Origin: Archilochus colubris
Taxonomy: Eukaryota; Chordata; Aves; Apodiformes; Trochilidae
Direction: 5' to 3'
DNA: 64,000 nucleotides
NCBI GenBank assembly: GCA_023079485.1
Contig: CM041083.1
Location: 142,241,052-142,305,051, forward strand
A program made the position numbers and the translations under genes. Positions within the stretch are counted from its first letter, which is position 1, and each line of letters starts with the position of its first letter. A model generated the notes under the pieces. The model did not search any database. It had not been told where the DNA came from and saw only the letters and a list, made by a program, of their open reading frames with translations. Shown one piece after another: positions 22,710-35,600 of the stretch.

Positions 22710-23808
22710 GAGTAGTGATGGCTAGTTCTAACAGTGATTTGGAAGCGACACAGAACACTGTATGCAACTTAATACTGCAGTATTAGTTCTAAGCACCTGA
22801 TCTTCAGATGTTAAATCAAAATTGTTTCAAACTGCCCAATCTGACAATTTTCTGCCTCGTCTTCTTATGAAACACACAGTTTTAGTAAGGCACTTTTCCA
22901 ATTTTGACTAAAAGCTCAGTCCCCTGACTTCATTGACACTGGTGGAGAAGAAATGCCTGTGGTCTGTGGCACATGGGGAACTGCTCAGGGCACTCATTTG
23001 CAATTTTCATGGTGACAGCAATGGTCACTGTCTCACAAAATTCTGATCATAACTGCTCCCCAAAACAGCTGAAGCAAAGTATTAGCTGGGAGCTATGGCT
23101 CTTCAGGGCATTAATTTGGTCTCCTGCAGTGATGGGGTCTGAAGCTGTAGGTAAAGGGAAAAGTGGCAAGAAGATGCAACAGCTATTAGCAGATAACACT
23201 GATTCTCCCCAGAATTTGCCAGCAAGGAAAGAAACCTCAAGATAAGAATGTAGGAAGAAATTTAACCTACCTTCAGATAAAGAAAGTTTACTTTAAAGAA
23301 AGAAAATTTACTTTTTTTTTTTTTTTCCTTTCTCTTGTTTTGACTGTTAAATCTTATAATTAAATTAGGGAAAGCAGGAAATGTTGTCAGCCTGGCATGT
23401 GATACAATCAGAAGGAAACAGAGGATCCCACATACAGTGCTTATAAGAAGATTTTGGGATACACCTGGACGTACCAATGAGCCTTTTGCCTTCAACTGGC
23501 TGGATAGTAACAAGCTCCAGCCCACAACTTGAATAGCTGGGCAAATGTGGCACCCTGCCCAGGCTGCTAAACCCCTCTGGGAACAGGTCCAGCTTCCAAA
23601 CCAGCCAGGTGAGCATTCATCTGCCTGCATCTGTCCACACCAGATCCATTCACTGCCTACAAGGGACATTCTATTCAGTACACATGTACACAGACATGTG
23701 TGTCCTTGTTTGCTTGCAGAATGGACAGCACGCTCATGTCCAGATATATGAACAGAAAAAAACCCCCTTATATTCCAGAATGAAGACAATTTAAAACTGA
23801 TAAACAGA

Positions 23809-23831
23809 GGGGGGCAGGGGGGGGGGGGGGG
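23809..23831 (+). repeat. G6-CA-G15 tract, quadruplex-capable
   Basis: Six G, then CA, then fifteen uninterrupted G. On the plus strand this can satisfy the four G-tract requirement for a G-quadruplex. It is also a likely site of length error in sequencing. Confidence 0.85.
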
Positions 23832-24711
23832 AATGATTTGACTAATTTTAATTTTACCTCAAAAATATCACGATGATAACATGAATGCCAAAGCCAAAAT
23901 CTTACCAAGGATATTTTTTGGATTGAGAGAGATTACTGGAAAATATGACAAAAGAGATATTATATGGTGTAATAAGTAGCTGGTACAGCACTGGGGAGGG
24001 ACAGTGGGTGGTGGCAATTCCAGCAGACTTAGCAGCAGCAGAGGGGGATGTATTAGAGAACACCAGACTCACTCCCAACCAATTAGTAACATGGAACTGA
24101 GGGGAGCACAGCAAGAAGACCTAATAATAAGCCTTCTTAAATATATGAAACTGATGCAGAGGACAAATTAATGTCAAGGGCCATGATTTTTTAGGAAGCC
24201 AATTGTAGCTTACCATCTATTTAGTGTAGTTTCTCCTGCCAATTGAAGCAATGCTTATTATGTGAGATTAACACCATATATGTTTGAGCTCAACTGTGTT
24301 CTCCATGCTACTTTTTCATATTATGATGGGTGTACCTTTTAAGGTAATCAGAAGAGGGAAAAAAAGATGATGTTGCTTAGTGACTTTTTCATGTTTTAAG
24401 TATAATGAATACTCATTTCACTCTGAAACAATAACTAAAAAAAACCCTGCCAGTGTAAGTTATGGCTGTTCACAGTAAAATCTATTAATAAATAAAGTTC
24501 TTAATTCTGGAAAAACAGACTGATGATTCAGTAAAGGTCAAAAAAGAGGTCATCTGTCATCTAGATTTTATTTCATTCCCAACTTCTTATATGAAAATCC
24601 AAGTTCTTGTCTGGGAAGGGAAAAAAATTCCAAATAAATATTTATTACATTCTTAGTAAGTACAATGCATAAAAATTAGGTTGCCCATTTTTGAAGAGGA
24701 AAATCATTTTC

Positions 24712-24757
24712 ATGACCAAAAAATGGCCAAAGTTATGACCAAAGTCATGACCATGAC
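24712..24757. repeat. Spaced ATGACC half-site-like repeats
   Basis: ATGACCA starts at 24712, 24735 and 24747, followed by ATGACG at 24753. TGACC is the complement of the GGTCA half-site of nuclear receptors and TGACG a CREB/ATF-type core. It could be a multi-half-site element or a degenerate local repeat. Confidence 0.45.
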
Positions 24758-25780
24758 GGAGGATTAATCTAAACAAGTATTTTCTGACAATTTAAGTGTA
24801 TTTGCAACTTGTACTCAGCTCACAGTTTCAGCCAAGGGAGAAAAAAAAATCAATAAATTAGAAATTTTTAAATTATTTGCTACAGCATTTCTGAAACATT
24901 TCACTTTTTTGGGTCAGATTCACAAGCGATCTTACAGGTTCATATATATATCACAGCCAGTCCTAAAAAGTTGGTGCTAGTTCATTTTTATGTCAGTATG
25001 GTTTCAATTTGCAAAAGGCAATCTCAGACTGCACAGTTCAGTGGCTCTTTTCTATTTATACTGAGAGATGCCAAGAGAAGCTGGCTAAAAATGATCTTTT
25101 TAAAAATTTGGATTAACCCATACACTCAATTTGGGTGACCCAGCCTATAATTTCATTGTGATTTTTTTAAAGTTCTTTTAGGTGACCATTTCATTTCAAA
25201 GAACTTGGAATCATAGAAAGCAAAGACCAGGCATGATGATAGCAAATGTAATTTACTTATAAATTACCCAGGAAAAATGAGAAAAAATTCAGCTGAGTAA
25301 ATTTTACAGTTTTGCTCCAGGTAACTATAGGAAATTGTTGGTCAAAAGAGAACTGCACCTCTAAGTACATTTATTTTGAAGAAGAAATTGGCCAAAAACC
25401 TGACAAAGAAGAGAGGAGTATTACTGTTTCTCTATTGCTGAGATGAATCTCCTTTTTAACTATAACGTAGTGGCCTTACTCATTCTCGTCAACTTAAAAT
25501 AATGTCCTGCAAGCTTATTATTTTAATAAAAGCTAAAAAGTGAATCAAACTTCAGTAGTGACTTGCTAGCAAAGACATGCAGCTATTTTACCCAGTGGTA
25601 ACAAGTTTTAACAGGTATTCAAGATGAGGATTTCACATTAGCAGATGTCCCACCTGAGCAGGAAGATACCTGTGACCCAGAGGATGTCTCTCTGCCTTGC
25701 TGGGTGACAGAGTGACTTCTGTCTGGTGTTGGACAACACTGTCAGGATGTGTCCTCACAGCTGTCTTATGAATGAAACAA

Positions 25781-26640
25781 CTTTATCTAACAGTGTTAGA
25801 AATCAAGTGCATGAGACTGATTCCAGCAATTCTTTGATGCAGTCTTTTACCAGACCCATCTAAATCCTCTTTCCCCAGGTCAGGAGAGGTGAAGGATCTG
25901 AAGACAGCTTTCTCCCTCCTAGACTTAGTACCATTTAATGACTTCCCAGACGAAAAAGGCTTCTCTGAATATTTATCTGAGTCCATCTAGATTATGTCTA
26001 GGATTTACCTTCCTGCTTTCTGCCCTGTCTTCTATTTCTCTTCCTCCTTCCTCTTCACACCTACTCAAACAGCATTTCACAAACCCTTATATTCCAATAT
26101 GCAGATGCTCTGCTGGACAGGAGTCACAGGGCTATGTGGTTTTCATCCTGTTTTACAGCCAGCTAAAGGAGGGCTGGTTGCTTCATGCTCACCATTGGCA
26201 CCAGTTACAGGTTAGTAATGCCCACAGCAATACTTTTCTTAGCAAGCTCAAAGGAAGCACCTAGAAGCTGTTCCTCTCAAGTGCAAACACACACCTTCAG
26301 GCATGGAAGAACTCCTGTCACTCAGCTGCAGCATCCTGCCTGGTCTCCAGTCACTGTCACTACCTCAGCCTTGGGCATTTCACAGATGGACTCATGGTTT
26401 CTGTGGGCTTACACAGCTCTAACACAGCATTTCCTCACAGCTAATAGTCTTTGGCATTTTAAGATAAAATCCAAAAGAACATAGAACTCTGAAACTCTGC
26501 AAGTCTATAAATCCAAACATACTGGGGGAGCAGCAGAAATGGGCATCTTAATAAAACTGAAATAGCTAAATCGTTCTTTCCTTGCCCAGTGTGAAGTAAT
26601 GCCTTCCAACTGTGAAGTGTTCAACTTACACAGTTCCGAA
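25781..26640. other. Unique non-coding sequence
   Basis: A pyrimidine-rich stretch (about 26000-26080) yields overlapping plus-strand frames up to 108 codons without domains. No gene, RNA or transposon is seen. Confidence 0.6.
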
Positions 26641-26700
26641 GATTAGGTAAGTACCTAATCCAATAAAGGTGGGTAATTAAGAGGATTAATTGATAAGACA
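26641..26700. promoter_or_regulatory. Candidate homeodomain/GATA element with a palindrome
   Basis: GATTAGGTA-AG-TACCTAATC (26641-26660) is a perfect 9-bp inverted repeat with a 2-bp spacer. The right arm runs into TAATCC, the K50 homeodomain (OTX/PITX-type) core, and the left arm carries the opposing GATTA. Within the next 40 bp come CAATAAA (CDX/HOX-like), GGTAATTAAG, GGATTAATTG and TGATAAG (GATA). This density of developmental-factor cores in 60 bp is notable, though its activity is inferred. Confidence 0.4.
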
Positions 26701-29700
26701 CAGTTCTGCACATTTGTCATATTAGGTATGATATATTTTCAAGAAATCTTACAATTTCCTTAAGCCTGAGGAAAGGCAGGAAAATATGGTACAGTCTGCA
26801 CTAATGAAGGGGAAGGAAAAATGATCAGGTGAATAAAAACTCCTAGAAGGTTAAAGAATGGCAACTAACTCAGGAAAATATTCCTGTTGTGAAAAAAATA
26901 CTCCTCTGGTGACCATCATTTTACTGCTTGATGATACTTACCTGTATTTTTTTAAAGAGGTGTAGTATGAAACTGATACAACGCTGTCAAAGGATGGGTA
27001 ATAAGTAACTGACATGTCAGCTGTGAATATCATCTCCTCCCTTTTTCTTTCTAGGTACATTCATATGTCACAGTAGGTGCATATAATATGTTACTGCCTG
27101 TTAGTGAAATATTTCCTTTATCTCTGTAAACATTGGTACAGGTCTGAGGACTTCATTAGATTGTGCACCCCGACATGAGCAAATCAAACACTTTCTGATG
27201 TACCAGTAATAGTAGATGTGAATTAATGAGTGATAGTAACACGGCTCACTCATTTTCCAAAGTTGTATTTTCAGCGTATTATAAAGGAAACGGAAAATTC
27301 AGGCAAATAATCCTGTTTTCTGAGAAGGGGGAAAAGAGTATTGGCACCTGCAGATGAACAGACAGAGATCTTGCTCTTCTCCCTGAAAGGAGCACTAGTC
27401 AAAACTGGCAATGACAGAGAGAGACAGAGAGAAAAGGGTGCTTGGTAACACAATCTATACCCATCACAGTCTTTTATTAAACTGTCTTGTGTGAGTTTTC
27501 AGTCACCCAAACATCTTTCGCTAATAGCAAGAGGAAATGTCATAAGCAGTGCTGATTAATAAATATTTGATGCAGCATCGTGCTTCCCTGGCAATACAGT
27601 GCTGAACACCAGCAGTGCAACATCCAGGATCTCCCAGCTCCATTTAGTACTGCTCAAGTTTCTTTGGAAGAGCAGAGTAAAGCTTAGTGCGCTGCTGCCT
27701 TGTAGCAAAGCACACTGAAAATCACAACAACCCTTTCTGAGACTTATTTTTCTTACCACTACTGAGGGCAACAGCAGAAAGATTCTTCCTAAAACTTGAT
27801 TAAAAAAAAAAAAAAAAGTTTTTAAAAAAATTGTTTGGTAAAGGTATAATATTCTCTGTAACTTTGAAAACGATCAACTAATATCTCATCATAAGGATTT
27901 CATTTCTGAACTCTATTTTGTAGCACACAGCTCCACCTGTTGAACAGGTTTTAGGAAAATAATCTCTGTTATACATTTTCTTTTCACCTTGCTGTTTCTG
28001 ACAACTTTGAAAGAGAAAAGCTCAAGAAAAGCTATTTCAAGGTCTCTCGAGCAACTGGGAAAACAATTATGCAATAATTTCTGACATCTCAAGGAGAAAT
28101 AGAGAATAAGAGACAACATAGAGCCAACCTCAGTACAAGTCAAAGAGAATTGCCCTCCAGTCAACAGTATGAGTGGTGATGTAGAGAATAGTCCTCTCAG
28201 ATCTTATTGTGGGAGTTTTGTCTGAAGTACCCAGCAGATACATAGCAGATAAAGCATGAACTTTACAGCAAATTAGCCTTTGTTAGAGGTGAGTTCTTAC
28301 TTTTCAACACAATCAGGCAATGAAGCAGGCATAATAAGTGTTACCTTTGCTTTGAAGTACCCATGCTTTCAGGACAAAGTGGAAATGCTAATTGTCTCAT
28401 CAACTTTAAACCGTAACAAATCAATCTGTTATAAAATTTTAGAAGGAACTTGAAAACAGTATCTTCTCACCTTCTATTCAACAGAAGACATCCCTAGTGA
28501 CCTGAAGAAGGCATAAAAATACCATGGGCCAAACACTCTGAATTACAGAGGTAATAAGCAAGAATGTGAGACTGAGGTGAGGTTCACTCTGACAGAGAGA
28601 GTAAAGGAGAGGGAAGCACGGATTTCTGCCAGTCCTTTAAATGAGCTACCAAACTGGTGGGATAATTAGGAATATCCTGTACATATTGTTCCTATCAGTG
28701 ACTCTCAATAACAAAACTCAGTAACTGATACATATAATCATTACGTTTTGCTGCCATCTCTCCTAGGTAACCTGCAAGTATGTAGGACACGTATGCCTCT
28801 TTCAGGTACCTAATTATAAGGGCTCTGACCAGGCTTCAGGGGCAAAAACTTCCAGTAATCTCAGCTGAAAAAACTAACAGAAAGATCTTGTAGGTTTTGG
28901 TTTTCATGTGCCAAATGTCAGCGAGGCCACAAATAGGTGATATTATAAAAACATCTTAAAATTAAACACATAGACCAAAGGATATTTGTATAAGATTTTA
29001 TTTTTAATATATCCTGACACCACAAATAAAAAAATACATAGATAAATTCAAAGTGAGGATGTACTTGAAATTACTATTACATCTTATGAGAGATTTGTTA
29101 GACCATTATCGGAAGATATTTTCTGATGTCCAAAACTATGTTACTGTCTAACCATTAGCATATTAAACCAGAGCAGGAGGCAGTGGCAACAGAGTATTTA
29201 TAAAATTTGTTGGTTTTTTCACTTCCCTAAAAAGGACCTAGATGTTTAGAAGAAGCAATTCACACATTAAAATGACTGAGTTTCTTTCAATATTCATATT
29301 TACTTATGAAAATGACAGATCTAAGCTGCAAATTTAGTCGCTACTTTTACTGAAATACCTAAAAGTAGGTAAAAAAATGTACTGTGTACAGAAGTCCCAT
29401 GGCAGTCATCAGAGCAGAAATTGCAAAAATGGCCCACAGGTTCATTTGACCCCTTGTTCAGGGATAGAATTATGGTACTAGATATGAAAAGCTTGTCGAC
29501 CTGTCCCATCTCTCTTTGCAATGCTGATTTCTGATAAGCTGAAGGATACACAGGAAAAAAAAATTGTATTGTCAAAACAAATTTGTACTTTGCACAGGTT
29601 AACTGTGGAAATAAAAGGAATGTAATATTGCCAATATCAGTATTTTAAGTGTGATTGATTTTTATCCAATGTAAATTTTTCATAAGAAGGTGCAGTTAGA

Positions 29701-32100
29701 CTAAACTGGATTTGTCTAAAGGCCCACATGAAAACACACACAGTATACTTACATTTACATTTATATTTGTATTTACATTTCTATAACATAATATTACTCT
29801 ATTTAACATTAAAATAAACCTCTGTGATGCTTTATAGAAGTCACAGCATGCAAGATGCATCCTCTCTGTGGCTGGGTCTCACCAACTGAGCTGTGGACAC
29901 ACTGTGGTCAGGGCCTTCTTGTGATGCAGGGTAACAATTCCCTGAATAAGGAGGCTCCTGTGCATCTTGGGAATTATATTGCCTGTCCAAGAAGCCCAGC
30001 TGCAGCATTCAGAAGGATTTCCACAGTGAATTTCTGAGGTTTAGCCAGAAATTTTCTGGGGTTTGTTTTTGGCAGGCTTGCTTATTTTAATAAAAATACT
30101 GCCTCAGTTTTTTTGTGTTTTTTTTAACAAGAACAAAAACCCCAAGACCATAATAACATTTCCCTTCTCCCTCTCCCTTAAGATTCTCTCATATGCTGAC
30201 AGATTTCTCAGCAAATGCTACATACTGGATTTGTTATTTTTATCTTTTGACAAAGTGTGGAAGGCCAAAGGAGGTAAGATTTGAATATGTAATTTTAGAG
30301 CATGAACAGTGCACAGTAAGCAACATCCTGCAAAGTCTGCACCCATGTGCTCCTTTAGCTTGTAATCTTGATATAGGGAACAGGTCTTGTGAATATATAC
30401 AAGCAGAGCACCAACAAAGAGCTGACACACAAGATATGGTCAGTTGACTTGTAGTTAAACATGACATAAAAATAATAACTTCATGAACCTCCAATTCTGT
30501 TGCATCCTTATTGCTGATACAAATGAGCTGAAATTTTCCAAAAGCTGGAGGACATGTGAAGTAAAAGTGGCTGCAGTAAATAAATATTTGGTAACCAGAT
30601 GAAGGCATGGACATTCTCTAGCAAAGAATATCCAAAAGTGCATGCACACTTTGGCTAATTGACTATTCCCAAAAAGAGTAGAGTTAGTGAGGAGGATGAA
30701 AGATGGAGTCTCCCCTTCCTCCTGAAAATGAGAATAACAGAAAGTAAATCCACTAGCTAGAGGTGTGGCTAAGCTGCATTCCTGACATTTTAAATATCTT
30801 AAATGACAATAGTAGTTTTTAGGAAAGGATTTGGAAGGTCGCATTACTTTTTACTGTTGAAGTGCTCCCCATCTCATCCACACTCTCTTGAGTGTCTGAT
30901 ACAGCACACTGTACCAGCTAGAACTTGCCAGATATTTTCTTTATAAAGTGTAATGCAGATTTACAGCACTGCATAAATAAAATCCAGTCCTATGAGCATA
31001 CTGCTAACAAAAAACAGAGTATAGATGTCAACTTGTGACTTTGGTATTCTGTCACCAAAATTTTATGCAATTTATGTTTCCATATTAGTGCTCTGATCTT
31101 TTTTTTTTTCCCTCGCATACTGGCATCTACTTAAGAGATTCTGCAGCTGGACATCACAAAGGAAACAGCTTTTTAAAGGAGAGTTCAATCTAAGGGAAAG
31201 TTTGTGTTAAAGATTTTGCCTAAAATTATGTAAAACTGGGATTTTAGCAGCCTAACAGAGCCTGAGGTAAAAGAAATATCATTAGGAATGAATAATAATC
31301 CTGAAGAGAGTGAGAAAGAAAAAGACATCGAGTTTCAATTTCAGAATCTCTTTTACTGGATACATTTGTTGTAAACTGTGTGCTGTTAGAGGTGATGATC
31401 TTGGCAAATATCAGCAGATGAAGACATCACCCTATCTTTCTCTAAAACCTTAGTGGAAGCAGACTGTGCTATTTCATTGCTCTCATCACACAAAGTCTAT
31501 TAACTGGTCAGAAGTACCTCCAGACTGCTCCTGGGGGTGAGGGATCATGAAAGGGGACAGCAGAGTCCTGGGGACTTGCACTACGTTCGTATGCCAAGGC
31601 TAAAGAGAAAAGAGGTCATGAGACATGGAAATGTGGAGCTGGGCTGCTGTTCAGCGATTATCCCTTTTCTCTGCAAACATTGCCTTCAGTGCATTGTGTC
31701 AAGGCTATTCCCTTGAGTCTGAATCAGAGCTGCCTTGAATGGCAGCTCTAACAAAGTGTAGGGGAGGTGGCAGTTCAATCGGGAAGGTACAGACAGTACA
31801 TTCTATGGGTAATTGAAGGATTCCCTGTAGTATGTAAAGCAAATTAGAAAATACAAATAAATGAGGGGCAATTGCTAAAATGTTTGCTTTGGAAAACAGA
31901 AACATTTTTTTTTCCCCGCTGTAGTGGTTACTGGCACACCGTTCTCTCGTGGATTTAGGAATGGTTCTAAACCAAAATTTTCTAAGATGTTTTATACCAG
32001 GGGGAGCTTACAAAGCCTAGACTCATCTTCATTTGTCAAGTGGAAACTCTATGATGTACAATAATATTGCTTAGGTGGCTCTAAGTTGTAATTTTTTAGA
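26701..32100. other. AT-rich unique non-coding sequence
   Basis: No gene is supported. Overlapping frames in 30193-30844 (up to 129 codons) lack domains and conflict on both strands. There is a 16-A run at 27802-27817 and many short A/T runs. I see no transposon of recognisable family in these 5.4 kb. Confidence 0.6.
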
Positions 32101-32650
32101 AACTTAGAAGAATTTAATGTGTTGGAGACTTCAGCTCCTTCATCAGGCTTAATTGGAATGGGTCAAAATATTCATTATTGGTATGACTGAAGAAAAAAAG
32201 AAAGCAGCGCAGTCAAGTAATGCACATTTCTATAGGAAATTACTAACATTGAACAGGAAATCTCTAAACAAATTCCCGAGTAAATTTCATTGAATGAAAA
32301 CGAGTCTTAAGAAAATTTTATAGTTAATATTTTTATCATCTTGCTTTTTTAAGAAAAAGGTGAATTGAAAACAAAGGAGTACATGAGATTCTTTGCTTTA
32401 GCCATTTAACATTTAATTCGTTTCCACACTCCGAACCCATGATGAATATTTTCCTTTTGGATTCTGCCTGTGCTACTGGACCTGAACAACTTTTCATTGC
32501 CACTGACTGCTCTGGCTCAATGGTACACATTACACATGATAGAAATGACTGCACACCTATCACATCAGGGATACGAAAACACCACAAAGTATTCCTATCC
32601 TCAAATAATTTTGGGAAAAAAGATAACCAGGCTGAAAAATGCAGTTAGTT
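32101..32650. promoter_or_regulatory. Possible conserved-looking non-coding stretch
   Basis: The sequence is complex and free of simple repeats. It includes TTAGCCATTTAACATTTAATTCG near 32400 (in parts: TTAACATTTAATTCG), CCATGATGAATATTTTCC and ACACATGATAGAAATGAC. It gives short frames on both strands with no domain. It resembles conserved non-coding DNA in texture only; confidence is low. Confidence 0.2.
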
Positions 32651-35600
32651 TTGTGGGCTTGTTTTTTTTTTTCAGAGATCCTTAGAGAACTGGCACTGCA
32701 GTAGACGTATTCCAAGAATTATTAGTTGAATAAGTACTGAGCACATTCAAGCAACTTCCTTTTATTGTTTGAGGCTTTTTAAAAATCACGAACACTGCTA
32801 GGGTTTGTAAGCACTCATTGAATACTGGGTGGGTTAAAACTACACCATGTCTCTCTTTTCCTAAAAAGGCATCCACTGCATGTGCTTTGATGCCCGTCCA
32901 AAAAACCAGCATTCTGTTCTTGTCTCATGCTGGAGGGTTTTTGGCTCCTCTGTGCCGTAATGTACCATAGCAAACAGAATCAGGCATGTGACAGTTTGCT
33001 ACATCTGTGCAGGGATAAGTCATTCATCTCAACCTGACACTTCTCTCTTTTCCAAAGTGACACTGCAATAGAGAAATATGCTTGCTCATTTATGGAAAGG
33101 AGAGTAATCAGTCCTGGCAAACGGAGATGGATTTCATTCATACAGCACATAACTCACAGTTCGTACTTTCGCTAAATCTCCATGGATAGTGTCCCACTAA
33201 TTTCAGCCAGAAAGCTACATTTCTAAAATTATTTTGCTGTCGAGCTGTAAAATAGGATCCTGTGAGGTACTTTATGAGACATTCTGTAGCATAAGGAGTA
33301 AAAATAGCAGTACTTTCTTCAGAAAAAATTATAGCTGCCAGTTCCAGATTTTCTGTGGTAATTAACCTAGATGCACTCAAGTGATGAGTACTCTCCCTAA
33401 TGACTCTATTGGTTCAAAAAGGGAACATTTTCCTGTGATCTCCTTTGACAGTATCATCAGGATGTTGTCAGTGCAAACAATACCCTTATCTAGCTTCTTT
33501 TCAAGTCACCTGATTAACTGGAGAAAATAGAAACAGAAAGAAAAGAGCATGTCCTTGCACAGAGGCTGTAAATGTCACTGAAAGGCCAAGGGACCAGTTC
33601 CACCTGTCCTTCCTTCGTTAGCTCAGCTTCTCCTGCTGAAGTGGCAGCTTACTGGGGTGCTTTATTTCCCAGTCCCTCTGCCAGAAGGTGGATCTTTACT
33701 GCTAGAAACCCAGTTCATGTATCCTGATCACAATGGCGCCTTTGTAAAGGGAACAGTGGGTACAGGGCTTGAAAAACAACTTTCCTTCCCATTTAGAACC
33801 CTATAGGCTCATTATTCAATAGCACAGTGGTAACATAATGCATTTTCATTTACTTCACCCTAAATGTATGTAAATTAAAGGGTGGGTTTTTTATTAAAAA
33901 TAACACTGATGTGTTTTTTGTTATTCAGAAAAGAAATTGTATTAGTGAAAAACAGCACTAATGACATTTCACATTCAAATTTGCCACTTGCTGGAAAAAG
34001 ACAGGTCTCACCCTGTGCTCAAAATATAAAAAATAAATACAAAATCTCTACTAATTGGTACTGTCATCCATATGGTTAGGCCATATGTGTGTTTCACTTG
34101 TTTTAACTTATGACTGTCTCTTTAGATGCAAGATTGCAGCAAAATGCTACCCTGTTTACAATGAAAAATAGATCTGAAATGAAATGGCAGAATCACTGCA
34201 CACTATTGCTTGGAGGGGTTTGGGATGGATAAGAATAATCTGTACCAGGAAAGTTTACATATTAATGGAAGTGTTCAGTGCATTAGGAAACAAAGGTCAC
34301 AGAAAGATGTTGCAACTCGACTTTAACATTGGAGTTTTTGAAGGACCTAGAGCTTGAAATCTCATTTTATTTAAGCCAAACATTTAAATGGCTATACTGT
34401 AAGATCCTGTTACTGTGCCTGGATTGAGTGTTTGTCTTTATAATCAAATCAAGTAAAGACGCTCTTCTTTCAAGGCTGCCTCACCTGTGTGAGTTTGCAG
34501 ATAGATGATAGATTGCCTAGGTAATTATGGGGTATAGAGAGACACTGTATGAGCACAGATTGAAGTATTTACTCACATCCTATCTGAACTCCTTCTAAAG
34601 CTAGAACATTTACCATTTTTCTGTTTGAAGCCCTACCAGTCATATCTCTGGAAATTACAACTTCATACACACACACAAATAATCAAGTACATAAAGAAGA
34701 AAAAATAAACCCAAACCAAAACAGGACAAAATAAAGGAAAACAACAACAAAAAAAATTGGCTGTACATGTTGAACACATACTGAATGAGAGTTAATCAGA
34801 AAAATTGGAAGTTTGTACTTTATTCTCAAGATGTTCACACCAATGTTTTTTTTTATTTTTCATAATAAATGTTTACATCTTCTAGTTCAAGCTCTCATTT
34901 TTGCTACTTTCCATTCCTGTTACAGTTCTTTTGATTCTAGTGGACCAGATCTGTCATGAAGGTCATTTCTGCAGAGGAAAATATAATTGCCAAAAGAAGT
35001 GGAATCAATCTTGTGGAGAACCGTAAATATCAGAAGGAGACCTTGAACCAGGATCAGAATTCAATGGGGCTAAAAAGTGAAGGAACACTAAGATGTGTTC
35101 ACAATTGACCTGCATTGTCAAGCAGGCATTCTGCTGCTTCCTTGATTAGTTGAAGCTCTTTTCAAGGCGTTTTGTTTCACTCCGAATGTACTGAACTGAA
35201 ACAATTGTGTCTTGAAGTCCAGGCTGTGTCAGTCAGCAGGGCCAAACGAAAGTTCAGTCACAGAAAACAAAACTGCAGATGGAAGGTCAAACGTGTTTTG
35301 TTGGTCAAGGTGTTGTGACAATTTCAGCATGCCTGGTGTTTTTTAAAAAAAGGATGGATCCCTGTGCTTTTATTTTTTGAAATACCTGACAAGATGTTAC
35401 AGTTCTAAAATAAAAATGTACTTCCATTAAACAACCCATAAATAAGCCCTGGTTGACACTTCAGCAGCATCTAATTTGAATACACATGTGCCATATTTTT
35501 ATTTATGAACCAGCAGAGTGAATGAAAATCTATGTGTGATCAGTCATAAGAAGTGATCAGTTGTGGATGTACAGTGCTTTGAAAATGAGGCCAAATTTCA

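Larger units (their letters stand above)
21141..23240. other. Unique non-coding sequence
   Basis: No gene is supported; overlapping minus-strand frames at 21470-22070 have no domain. Two small features are a 16-bp perfect palindrome TATCATATATATGATA (21427-21442) and a polypurine tract (22664-22709). Confidence 0.6.
23241..25780. other. Unique non-coding sequence with a long chance frame
   Basis: The 175-codon minus frame (23262-23789) is the longest in the window. It ends in Lys/Phe-rich residues encoded by a poly-T/A tract (17 T at 23310-23326) and has no domain, so it is not called as a gene. A G-run lies at 23809-23831, and spaced ATGACC motifs at 24712-24757. Confidence 0.6.

Noticed and set aside
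23262..23789. 175-codon minus-strand frame, the longest in the window
   Set aside because: No recognisable domain; its end is a Lys/Phe-rich translation of a poly-T/A tract, and other frames overlap it on both strands.
25208..25235. TCATAGAAAGCAAAGACC near a CR1-like word
   Set aside because: Only the first few bases resemble the CR1 tail; no body sequence follows.
30455..30844. 129-codon minus-strand frame
   Set aside because: Overlaps frames on both strands and shows no domain; consistent with chance.
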